A stretch of 24,433 nt of DNA from an uncultured Prevotella sp. Lineage in GTDB: Bacteria > Bacteroidota > Bacteroidia > Bacteroidales > Bacteroidaceae. The stretch spans positions 1 to 24,433 of the forward strand of contig CALZMK010000001.1 in assembly GCA_945788545.1 (NCBI GenBank). The letters are read 5' to 3'. Below, in pieces: positions 7,008 through 13,865 of this stretch (the first letter of the stretch is position 1; each line of letters opens with the position of its first letter). Both the position numbers and the translations under genes were made by a program. The notes below the pieces were generated by a model that was not told the origin of the DNA, searched no databases, and saw only the letters and a list, made by a program, of their open reading frames with translations.

Positions 7008-8132
7008 TTAGTCATTGATTAGCATCGGCATCATAAGCATGAGAACATCCTGATCTTCAGACTGCTCCATCGGAACGACGAGTCCGGCGCGACTGGGGTC
7101 GGAGAGTTGAATGTTAACCTCCTGACTGTCGAAGTTGCTTAACACCTCAACAAATACAGATCCCTTGAATCCTATGCTCATCGGGCGACCGTTATATTCG
7201 CATGACAGGCGTTCGGTGGCAGTTTTGTTGAAATCAAAATCCTCGGCATCGAGTTGCAGTATTCCGCCTTCGATGTGGAAGCGGATAAGGTTGGATGCGT
7301 CATTCGAGAATGGCTGTACGCGCTTGATGGCAGCCAGCAGCCCCTCGCGATCAACAACAACCTCGTTGGTGTTATTCTGAGGAATGACAGCGTTGTAATT
7401 AGGATATCTGCCCTCGATGAGTCGGCAGTTCATCGTACTGTCGTTGAAGAGTATGAGAGCGTTGCGGTCGTCAAATCTCATCACCACCTCACTGTCGTCC
7501 TTCATCAGCATATTCTTAAGCAGTGATGCAGGTTTCTTAGGCAGGATAAAGGCAGACGGTTGCTCGCTCTTTATTGAGAACAAGCGGTTGCGCACAAGTT
7601 TGTGTCCGTCGCTGGCAACAACAGTGAGGCACTCATGTGTTGCGTCGAAGTATATACCATTCATCACTGGGCGCAGTTCTTCCTGAGCCGTAGCAAAGAT
7701 AGTGCGGTTGATGTTTTCCGACAGTTGACAACTCTTGATTACTATTTCGTGGGCATTGTCATTAACGCCTTGTGGCTGTGGGAAATTGTCGGCCGACTCG
7801 ATTGGCAGTGCAAAATGTCCATTAAGATATGACACCTTTGCTGTGTTGCCTGACTTGTCAACCTCGAATGTAAGGGGTTGTTCAGAGAAACCCTTGACTG
7901 CATCGAGGATATAGTGACTATCGATGGCAAATGAGTCATTGGCATCGCATTCCGCCAGTTCAAGCGGTGTTGACAGCCAGTTCTCACCGTCGGAGGCGGT
8001 AAGATAGAGTACATTGTTTTCTGTTCTGAAAACGAAGCAACCCAATATGGCAATAGGGTTCTTGCTGTTGATTACCCTTGACAGGGCAGAAAGCTTGCTG
8101 CTTAAGGCAGTACTGGATAATGTAAATCTCAT
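7008..8132 (-). CDS. dnaN: DNA polymerase III beta subunit (sliding clamp)
   Basis: The clamp encircles DNA and tethers the replicative polymerase; other replication and repair proteins bind its C-terminal pocket. The protein is 374 residues from the ATG at 8132, a normal length with three clamp domains. The N-terminus MRFTLSSTALSSKLSALSRVINSKN and the motif PILxxF-like AILGCFVF are typical. Domain features include FPQP near 140, RPVMNGIYF near 175, and SDGHKLVRNRL near 195. The C-terminus ending MLMMPMLIND matches the conserved clamp end (MPM.L). An open frame extends upstream to a TTG at 8204, but it would read through the promoter and AT-rich leader, so I reject it. The gene heads the long minus-strand run. 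Confidence 0.97.
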   Translation of the reverse strand: MRFTLSSTALSSKLSALSRVINSKNPIAILGCFVFRTENNVLYLTASDGENWLSTPLELAECDANDSFAIDSHYILDAVKGFSEQPLTFEVDKSGNTAKVSYLNGHFALPIESADNFPQPQGVNDNAHEIVIKSCQLSENINRTIFATAQEELRPVMNGIYFDATHECLTVVASDGHKLVRNRLFSIKSEQPSAFILPKKPASLLKNMLMKDDSEVVMRFDDRNALILFNDSTMNCRLIEGRYPNYNAVIPQNNTNEVVVDREGLLAAIKRVQPFSNDASNLIRFHIEGGILQLDAEDFDFNKTATERLSCEYNGRPMSIGFKGSVFVEVLSNFDSQEVNIQLSDPSRAGLVVPMEQSEDQDVLMLMMPMLIND

Positions 8133-8173
8133 GAGTTTGTATATTTTTTGTTTTATATTCTCTAAATTGACTA

Positions 8174-8205
8174 CAAAAATACAAAAAAAATGCCATTGTA
8201 GCAAA
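8174..8205 (-). promoter_or_regulatory. Promoter of dnaN operon, Bacteroidota type
   Basis: On the minus strand TTTG (8202-8205) is followed after 20 bases by TATTTTTG (8174-8181), an exact match to TTTG-N19/20-TAnnTTTG. The predicted start is about 35 bases before the dnaN ATG. It probably drives the whole run down to 479, since no equally good match is seen in the later gaps. Confidence 0.75.
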
Positions 8206-8220
8206 ATTATTCGCCAAAAA

Positions 8221-8252
8221 GTTGCATAAATTAAAACTAATTTGTACTTTTG
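8221..8252 (+). promoter_or_regulatory. Promoter of the DUF3127 gene, Bacteroidota type
   Basis: GTTG (8221-8224) and TACTTTTG (8245-8252) are 20 bases apart. The -7 element is a full match to TAnnTTTG; the -33 element has TTG only. The predicted start lies about 37 bases before the ATG at 8295. It is back-to-back with the dnaN promoter. Confidence 0.65.
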
Positions 8253-8294
8253 CGGTAGAATTGAGTAAAAATCACAATTTATATATAGAATTTT

Positions 8295-8708
8295 ATGGAA
8301 ATTACAGGAAAAATTATTGCCGTTCTTCCGGCACAGGGTGGCGTTTCACAACGCACAGGTAACCAATGGAAATCTCAGGATTATGTCATCGAGACACATG
8401 ACCAGTATCCCAAGAAATGCTGTTTCCGTGTTTTCGGTGAAGAGAAAATTAACCAGTTCAATATCCAGTTGGGTGAAGAAATGACAGTGTCATTTGATAT
8501 AGATTCACACGAGTATCAGGGCAGATGGTTTAATGATGTACGCGCATGGGCTGTAAATCGCAATATTCAGGTGCCCGGTGCTGCTCCTGTTGCTGGTGCT
8601 GCTCCTGTTGCTGGTGCTGCTCCTGCTGGCGCAGCTCCTGCTGAGTCTCCATTCCCTCCCCAGCAGCCCGCAGCAGAGGGTGGCAGTGCCGACGACCTGC
8701 CGTTTTAG
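8295..8708 (+). CDS. DUF3127 protein with SSB-like acidic tail
   Basis: A 137-residue protein. Residues 1-93 form the DUF3127 domain (MEITGKIIAVLPAQGGVSQR, WKSQDYVIET, CCFRVFGEEKI, the conserved WFNDVRAWAV); the predicted strand-rich pattern with short turns would fit an OB-like barrel. A flexible linker follows with GAAPVA repeats (95-118), then a Pro/Gln stretch, and the last residues are SADDLPF. That acidic-then-LPF tip is the same as the C-terminal tip by which bacterial SSB proteins recruit repair and replication enzymes. I infer a role with nucleic acid, possibly as an accessory single-strand-binding protein; the family has no established function that I know of. It diverges from dnaN and is followed by a hairpin terminator. 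Confidence 0.88.
   Translation: MEITGKIIAVLPAQGGVSQRTGNQWKSQDYVIETHDQYPKKCCFRVFGEEKINQFNIQLGEEMTVSFDIDSHEYQGRWFNDVRAWAVNRNIQVPGAAPVAGAAPVAGAAPAGAAPAESPFPPQQPAAEGGSADDLPF
8577..8639 (+). repeat. Tandem 18-base coding repeat (GAAPVA linker)
   Basis: Two exact 18-base copies (8577-8594 and 8595-8612) encoding GAAPVA are followed by a partial copy GAAPA and a diverged GAAPA. The near-identity at the DNA level suggests recent expansion by slippage, so linker length may differ between strains. Confidence 0.85.
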
Positions 8709-8758
8709 TCGCTTCGCGAAATTAAAGAATTAAAGAATTAAAATATTAAAGTTCTTTT
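8709..8758. repeat. Class 2 intergenic repeat after the DUF3127 gene
   Basis: It begins at the base after the stop codon: hairpin TCGC-TTC-GCGA, AAATTAAA, two GAATTAAA units, ATATTAAA, then GTTCTTTT. Over 50 bases it differs from the copy after dnaN (6957-7006, opposite strand) at only three positions, so the two form an inverted pair around dnaN and this gene. Confidence 0.85.
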
Positions 8759-8769
8759 CAGGGCTAAAA

Positions 8770-8805
8770 AAAGAAGGCTGCGTATATGGATGCGCAGCCT
8801 TCTTT
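8770..8805. terminator. Bidirectional hairpin terminator
   Basis: GAAGGCTGCG (8773-8782) pairs with CGCAGCCTTC (8793-8802) across a 10-base loop, and the stem extends by three A-T pairs. It is flanked by an A run on the left and T-rich sequence on the right, so U-rich tails follow in both directions. It lies between two converging genes, the DUF3127 gene and the pyruvate oxidoreductase gene. Confidence 0.85.
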
Positions 8806-8860
8806 AATTCTTTAATTTTTTAATTCTTTAATTTCAATTTGCGCCGAAGCGCAAATTGAA
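8803..8860. repeat. Class 2 intergenic repeat after the pyruvate oxidoreductase gene
   Basis: On the minus strand, directly after the stop codon, comes a 12-bp perfect hairpin (8833-8844 with 8849-8860) closed by a C(UUCG)G tetraloop in RNA. It is followed by ATTAAAGA/ATTAAAAA units that run into the terminator hairpin. The architecture is that of the other class 2 copies but with a different hairpin sequence. Confidence 0.8.
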
Positions 8861-11800
8861 TTATTCTTCGCTCCAGTCCATCTTGGTCTGGCGAACATAG
8901 GTCTTGTAGCGCTGCTGAGCCATCTTCTGTGCTTCAGCGAACAACTCCTCAGCCTCGTCGGGATAAGCCTTCTTCACTGAGAGGTAGCGCACCTCACCCA
9001 TGAGGAAGTCATGGAACTTGCTCCAATCCGGCTCCTTAGAGTCGAGAGAGAACGGGTTCTTACCCTCGGCAGCCAACTGCGGGTTGAAGCGCCACAGATG
9101 CCAGTAACCACATTCAACGGCGCGACCTTCCTCAGCCTGGCTCTTGCCCATACCGCCCTTGGCCTTCAGACCGTGGTTGATACATGGAGCATAAGCGATG
9201 ATGAGTGATGGTCCTGGATATGCCTCAGCCTCGCGGATGGCCTTCAAGCACTGAGCCTGGTCGGCACCCATGGCAATCTGAGCAACATATACATAACCGT
9301 AGGTAGTGGCAATCATACCGATATCCTTCTTCTTGATACGCTTACCCTGAGCGGCAAACTGTGCGATGGCACCAAGAGGAGTAGCCTTAGAGGCCTGACC
9401 ACCAGTGTTAGAATAAACCTCAGTATCGAGCACGAGGATGTTAACGTCCTCACCGCTTGCGATAACGTGGTCGAGACCACCGTAACCGATGTCGTAAGAA
9501 GCACCGTCACCACCGATAATCCACTGGCTACGCTTTACGAGGTAGTGGTCGAGGGTCTGAAGCTCTTGGCATACAGGACAACCCTTGGCTGCGCTCTCGG
9601 CAATCAGCGGTTTCAGTTTGGCGGCAGCTGCCTTAGATGCATCAGCGTCATCCTTAGCGGCAATCCACTCGCGTGCAGCCTCCTTGTATTCCTCAGAAGC
9701 CTTGTCGCTCTCAATCATCTTGTTGAGCAACTGAACCACGCGCTCCTTCATCTTCTTGTTACCGAGCACCATACCGAGACCGAACTCGCAGAAGTCCTCG
9801 AACAGAGAGTTGTCGAAGGCAGGACCCTGACCCTTGGCGTTTGTAGTATAAGGAGTAGAAGGAATAGATGCTGAATAGATAGAAGAGCAACCAGTAGCGT
9901 TGGCGATAATCTCACGGTCACCGAAGAGCTGAGAGATCAGCTTAACGTAAGGAGTCTCACCACAACCAGAGCAAGCTCCTGAGAACTCGAACAGAGGCTG
10001 TGCAAACTGAGAGTTCTTAACGTTCATCTTGATGTCAACGAGATCCTGCTTGCTGGTAACCTTCTTTGTGAGGTATGTCCAGTTGGCAGCTTCCTTCTGC
10101 ATGTCAGCGTTGTCGGGATTGAACGGAACCATGGTGAGAGCCTTGCCTGTCTTGGGATTACCCGGGCAGACGTCAGCACAGTTACCACATCCGAGACAGT
10201 CGAGAACAGAAGGCTCGATAACAAAGTGCATGCCCTTCATGGCAGCAGGAGCCTTCATCTCGATAGACTCGCCCTGATAGCCACCTGCAAGCTCCTCGTC
10301 GGTCATGACGAACGGACGGATAGCAGCGTGAGGACAAACATAAGAACACTTGTTACACTGGATACAGTTGGCGGGGTTCCATGCAGGAACGAATGCCTCT
10401 ACACCACGCTTCTCATACTGGGCAGTACCAGTCATCCAAGTACCGTCAACAGTGTCGTGCTTAACGAAGTCAGAAACCTTCAGAAGGTCACCTGCCTGAG
10501 CGTTGATAGGACGAACGAGCTCCTTAACGAATGCGGGAGCGTCATCCTCCTTGACAGCGTCGTCGGGAAGGTTAGCCCATGCCGGGTCAACTGCGAGCAC
10601 CTTGTACTCACCACCACGGTCAACGGCAGCATAGTTCATGTTGACAACGTCCTCACCCTTCTTACCGTAAGACTTAACGATGAACTTCTTCATCTGCTCG
10701 ATGGCAAGGTCAACGGGGATAACCTCAGAAATGCGGAAGAATGCCGACTGGAGGATGGTGTTGGTACGGTTGCCCAGACCAATCTCCTGTGCAATCTTGG
10801 TAGCGTTGATATAATATACCTTGATGTTCTTCTGGGCGAACACACGCTTCACCTTATTAGGAATGAAGTTGATGAGTTCCTCGCCGTCGAAGATAGTGTT
10901 CAAGAGGAATGAACCGTTCTCGCGGATACCACGTGTAACGTCGTACATGTGCAGGTAGGCCTGAACATGGCATGCAACGAAGTTAGGTGTAGTGATCTGA
11001 TAAGTAGAGCGGATAGGCTCGTCACCGAAACGGAGGTGTGAGCAAGTGAAGCCACCCGACTTCTTAGAGTCATAAGAGAAGTAAGCCTGGCAGTGCTTGT
11101 CGGTGTTCTCACCGATGATCTTAACCGAGTTCTTGTTGGCACCAACAGTACCGTCGGCACCCAGACCGAAGAACTTGCACTCCTGGATAGACTGTCCACC
11201 GAGAGCCATCTCCTCAACCTCAGGCAGAGAGGTGAATGTGACGTCGTCAACGATACCAACAGTGAAGTGGTTCTTTGGCTCAGGCAACTCGAGGTTGTTG
11301 AATACAGATATAATCTTGGCAGGAGTAACGTCGGAAGAACCAAGACCGTAGCGACCTCCAACGATGAGCGGACGATTCTCAACATCGTAGAATGCGCTCT
11401 TCACGTCGAGATACAGAGGTTCACCCTCAGCTCCGGGCTCCTTTGTACGGTCGAGCACGGCGATGCGCTTGCAGCTCTTAGGAACAGCAGCGATGAGGTG
11501 CTTAACAGAGAACGGACGATAGAGGTGAACGCTGATCATACCCACCTTCTTGCCCTCTTTGAGCAGGTGGTCGATAGCCTCGCGTGCAGCCTCTGTGGCA
11601 GAACCCATGAGGATGATAACGTTCTCGGCATCCTCGGCTCCATAGTAGTTGAAGAGGTGATACTCACGACCGGTGATCTCAGAGATCTTGCCAAGGTAGT
11701 ATTCAACAACCTCAGGCACCTTGTCGTAGTACTTGTTGCAAGCCTCACGGTGAGTGAAGAATGTTTCGGGGTTCTCGGCTGTACCGCGAGTAACAGGACG

Positions 11801-12439
11801 CTCAGGAGAAAGAGCGCGGTCGCGGAATGCCTTGATGTCAGCGGGGTCAACCAAAGGACGGATATCCTCCATGTCCATAACCTCGATCTTGTGATACTCA
11901 TGAGAAGTGCGGAATCCATCGAAGAAGTTTACGAAGGGCACCCAAGTCTTCAGAGTAGCGAGGTGAGGCACAGCTGTGAGGTCCATAACCTCCTGTACAG
12001 AACCAGAGCAGAACATGGCAAAACCAGTCTGGCGGCAAGCCATAACGTCCATGTGGTCACCGAAGATACAAAGTGAGTGAGAAGCCAGAGTACGTGCCGA
12101 TACGTCGAACACGCAAGGCAGCAGTTCACCTGCAATCTTGTACATGTTAGGAATCATGAGCAGAAGACCCTGAGACGCTGTGAAGGTTGTGGTGAGAGCA
12201 CCAGCCTGGAGCGAACCGTGAACGGCACCTGCGGCACCGCCTTCCGACTGCATTTCCTGTACACTGACAGTCTGTCCCCAGAGATTTTTTCTGGTGCGGG
12301 CAGACCACTCGTCAACATGCTCCGCCATAGGAGATGACGGGGTGATAGGGTAGATGGCAGCTACTTCAGAGAACATATAGCTCACGTGAGCAGCAGCCTC
12401 ATTACCATCACAAGTGATAAATTTCTTTTCTTTAGCCAT
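8861..12439 (-). CDS. nifJ: Pyruvate:ferredoxin (flavodoxin) oxidoreductase
   Basis: This single-chain enzyme oxidises pyruvate to acetyl-CoA and CO2 in the cytoplasm and passes electrons to ferredoxin or flavodoxin, a core step of anaerobic energy metabolism. The 1192-residue length is normal for the homodimeric type. The N-terminal domain has YPITPSSPMAE (30-40) and the catalytic-region Glu in QEMQSEGG (66). A ferredoxin insert carries two [4Fe-4S] motifs: Cys692/695/698/702 (CIQCNKCSYVC) and Cys748/751/754/758 (CLGCGNCADVC). The proximal cluster begins with Cys823/826 (ACSGCGE) with partners in TGCSS and YAPCINHG. The TPP domain shows GDGASYDIGYGG from 977 and DTEVYSNTGGQ. All parts are intact. 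Codon choice is noticeably more uniform than in the neighbours, as expected for a highly expressed gene. The 68-base leader lacks a clear TAnnTTTG. Confidence 0.98.
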   Translation of the reverse strand: MAKEKKFITCDGNEAAAHVSYMFSEVAAIYPITPSSPMAEHVDEWSARTRKNLWGQTVSVQEMQSEGGAAGAVHGSLQAGALTTTFTASQGLLLMIPNMYKIAGELLPCVFDVSARTLASHSLCIFGDHMDVMACRQTGFAMFCSGSVQEVMDLTAVPHLATLKTWVPFVNFFDGFRTSHEYHKIEVMDMEDIRPLVDPADIKAFRDRALSPERPVTRGTAENPETFFTHREACNKYYDKVPEVVEYYLGKISEITGREYHLFNYYGAEDAENVIILMGSATEAAREAIDHLLKEGKKVGMISVHLYRPFSVKHLIAAVPKSCKRIAVLDRTKEPGAEGEPLYLDVKSAFYDVENRPLIVGGRYGLGSSDVTPAKIISVFNNLELPEPKNHFTVGIVDDVTFTSLPEVEEMALGGQSIQECKFFGLGADGTVGANKNSVKIIGENTDKHCQAYFSYDSKKSGGFTCSHLRFGDEPIRSTYQITTPNFVACHVQAYLHMYDVTRGIRENGSFLLNTIFDGEELINFIPNKVKRVFAQKNIKVYYINATKIAQEIGLGNRTNTILQSAFFRISEVIPVDLAIEQMKKFIVKSYGKKGEDVVNMNYAAVDRGGEYKVLAVDPAWANLPDDAVKEDDAPAFVKELVRPINAQAGDLLKVSDFVKHDTVDGTWMTGTAQYEKRGVEAFVPAWNPANCIQCNKCSYVCPHAAIRPFVMTDEELAGGYQGESIEMKAPAAMKGMHFVIEPSVLDCLGCGNCADVCPGNPKTGKALTMVPFNPDNADMQKEAANWTYLTKKVTSKQDLVDIKMNVKNSQFAQPLFEFSGACSGCGETPYVKLISQLFGDREIIANATGCSSIYSASIPSTPYTTNAKGQGPAFDNSLFEDFCEFGLGMVLGNKKMKERVVQLLNKMIESDKASEEYKEAAREWIAAKDDADASKAAAAKLKPLIAESAAKGCPVCQELQTLDHYLVKRSQWIIGGDGASYDIGYGGLDHVIASGEDVNILVLDTEVYSNTGGQASKATPLGAIAQFAAQGKRIKKKDIGMIATTYGYVYVAQIAMGADQAQCLKAIREAEAYPGPSLIIAYAPCINHGLKAKGGMGKSQAEEGRAVECGYWHLWRFNPQLAAEGKNPFSLDSKEPDWSKFHDFLMGEVRYLSVKKAYPDEAEELFAEAQKMAQQRYKTYVRQTKMDWSEE

Positions 12440-12470
12440 TTTTTATATAGATAAATTAAATGATTAATAT

Positions 12471-12512
12471 CCTTAATTCTTAATTATTAATTTTTAATTC
12501 TTAATTCTTAAT
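12471..12512. repeat. AT-rich 7-base-unit intergenic repeat (class 1), after the AAA ATPase gene
   Basis: TTAATTC/TTAATTA/TTAATTT units lie between the ATPase gene and the start of the pyruvate oxidoreductase gene and include the ATPase stop codon (12508-12510). Positions 12487-12512 equal 2197-2222 exactly. Confidence 0.8.
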
Positions 12513-13695
12513 ACAGGAATCCCAGCAGCCACAGTGGTATTTGATTGTCTCTTCCCACTTCGGTGTTAAACCGTGCGTAGATCGTGTCTTGCCTGTATCT
12601 TTTCTTTTCCTGTTCCAAGGCATTGCAGATTTTGAATTTCTGTTTGCCGTCCACGATAAAGAAATCGTCTTTAGCCCCTTGGTTGACTGTATGGTCTTTC
12701 CACATCGTGTTGACAAAGAATGTCTCCATCACGTCCTGTTTCTTCACCGCTATAGGATAGATGGCATACATCAGATTGGTGTTGTGCATCATCACCTTCG
12801 ACGGTTTCTTTGGAAATTCGCAGTCCTTGGGGTATATCATGTTTATCAGTCGTGCGTCAGCGAGATATTTGATATAGTTCATCACCGTGGCACGGCTTGT
12901 CTCTATCTCCTGCGCCAGCCAACTTACATTGGGCGCCTTGTTGCCCTCGAGAGCGAGCAGGTAGAAGAGTTTTTTTATCTTTGTAAGATATTTCAGTTCG
13001 ATTTGTTTTATTAACAATATGTCAACCTCCGTCACCATGTTCATGGTTTTCAACAGGTTTTCCGAGTAGTTGCGTTGTTCCTGAAAGAATGGATAGAATC
13101 CGTGGTGGAGGTAGTCCTGGAAGAACGACTGTGGCGACACCTTGGGCAGTATGTCCTTCACGATGCGCTCGTGGTCGCTTAATATCTCGTCGAGAGTATA
13201 TGGTCTGAAATGATGTCCCGTCTTGAGATTTAGAAACTCCCTGAACGAGAACCCTCTGAGGTTATAGCTTTTTACAATGCCGTTGAGCTCCGGGTTTTCC
13301 TCTTTGAGTCTCATCACGCTTGATCCCGTGAACACTATCTTGAGGTTGGGGTAGAGGTCGTGGCATTTTCTCAGTTCCGGGCTCCATTCCGGGTGTTTGA
13401 ACACCTGGTCGATGAGCAGCACCCTGCCTCCCTCGCGATAGAACTCTCCGGCAAAGTCGGCAATACCTCGTCCCTGGAAATAGAAGTTGTTCATATTCAC
13501 ATATAGGCATTTGCGGTCTGTGACGTCAAAGTGCTCCTTGGCATATTGCAGCAGGAATGTAGTCTTGCCAATACCTCGGGTACCCTTGATGCCAATCAGG
13601 CGGTCATTCCAATTGATTTCGTCCATGAGAGTTCTGCGGACGGCAGCATTGGTATGCTCCACCAGATAGGTATGTGTTCTGAAGAATTCTTCCAT
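12508..13695 (-). CDS. AAA-family ATPase (AAA_14/DUF4143-like) with altered Walker B
   Basis: A 395-residue protein of the group of stand-alone ATPases common in Bacteroidota. Walker A is GTRGIGKT (38-45), sensor 1 is FTGSS (122-126), and a lid region follows with FSFREFL. A winged-helix-like segment lies at about 240-290 (WLAQEIETSRATVMNYIKYLADARLI). The C-terminus ends in the family's usual IPLWLLGFLY. Two active-site changes stand out. Walker B reads VLLIDQV (92-98), so the catalytic Glu is Gln97. In the C-terminal nuclease-like domain the usual (F)EVGGK motif after DFFIVDG is replaced by FKICNA. ATP binding should persist while hydrolysis may be weak. The function of the family is not well known. 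It has its own promoter and lies upstream of, and in line with, the pyruvate oxidoreductase gene, with no evident functional link. Confidence 0.85.
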   Translation of the reverse strand: MEEFFRTHTYLVEHTNAAVRRTLMDEINWNDRLIGIKGTRGIGKTTFLLQYAKEHFDVTDRKCLYVNMNNFYFQGRGIADFAGEFYREGGRVLLIDQVFKHPEWSPELRKCHDLYPNLKIVFTGSSVMRLKEENPELNGIVKSYNLRGFSFREFLNLKTGHHFRPYTLDEILSDHERIVKDILPKVSPQSFFQDYLHHGFYPFFQEQRNYSENLLKTMNMVTEVDILLIKQIELKYLTKIKKLFYLLALEGNKAPNVSWLAQEIETSRATVMNYIKYLADARLINMIYPKDCEFPKKPSKVMMHNTNLMYAIYPIAVKKQDVMETFFVNTMWKDHTVNQGAKDDFFIVDGKQKFKICNALEQEKKRYRQDTIYARFNTEVGRDNQIPLWLLGFLY

Positions 13696-13713
13696 TTTAT
13701 CCTTAAATCCTCT

Positions 13714-13803
13714 ATTTTGGGCACAAAGTTACTAATAAATTTGGAAATTGCAAACTCTATATGGCAAAATATCAAAAAAAAATTGTAATTTTGTGCCCGA
13801 AAT
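13714..13803. repeat. Inverted repeat in the divergent promoter region
   Basis: A 19-base sequence at 13714-13732 (core GGGCACAAAGTTAC) recurs as its reverse complement at 13785-13803 (core GTAATTTTGTGCCC) with two differences and a 52-base spacer. Each arm contains a TAnnTTTG -7 element facing outward, TAACTTTG toward the ATPase and TAATTTTG toward the ATP-grasp gene. Confidence 0.8.
13724..13754 (-). promoter_or_regulatory. Promoter of the AAA ATPase gene, Bacteroidota type
   Basis: On the minus strand TTTG (13751-13754) and TAACTTTG (13724-13731) are 19 bases apart, an exact consensus match. The predicted start is about 22 bases before the ATG at 13695. Confidence 0.75.
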
Positions 13804-13842
13804 GGATATTTTGCCACTTTTTATGGCGTTTTTGTATGTTTA
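13786..13842 (+). promoter_or_regulatory. Promoter region of the ATP-grasp/PAP2 pair (two candidates)
   Basis: Candidate one is TAATTTTG (13786-13793), a full -7 match within the inverted repeat but with no good TTTG 19-20 bases upstream. Candidate two is TTTG (13810-13813) with TATGTTTA (13835-13842) at 21 bases, one mismatch in the -7 element. I cannot choose between them. Confidence 0.35.
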
Positions 13843-13865
13843 TAGATAAAATATTGAGTAGATAA

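Noticed and set aside
8133..8204. Upstream in-frame extension of dnaN to a TTG at 8204
   Set aside because: The extension would run through an exact promoter match and AT-rich leader, and known clamps start at MRFTLSS-like sequence.
8295..8708. DUF3127 gene as the genome's main ssb
   Set aside because: Only the tail matches SSB; the N-terminal domain has the DUF3127 pattern and lacks the conserved SSB DNA-binding aromatic motifs.
11093..12076. Long plus-strand open frame of 327 codons opposite the pyruvate oxidoreductase gene
   Set aside because: It is the antisense shadow of a strongly biased, fully conserved gene; its translation shows no domain and is rich in Leu/Val/Arg as expected from reversed codons.
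2191..12512. CRISPR-like array from the regularly spaced AT-rich repeats
   Set aside because: Units are 7-8 bases with no spacers, they are scattered in separate gene gaps, and no cas gene is present; the AddB Cas4-like cysteines belong to a repair nuclease.
12508..13695. ATPase plus neighbours as a defence or toxin-antitoxin system
   Set aside because: The neighbours are a metabolic enzyme and an ATP-grasp/PAP2 pair on the other strand; there is no effector, mobile element or composition shift to support it.
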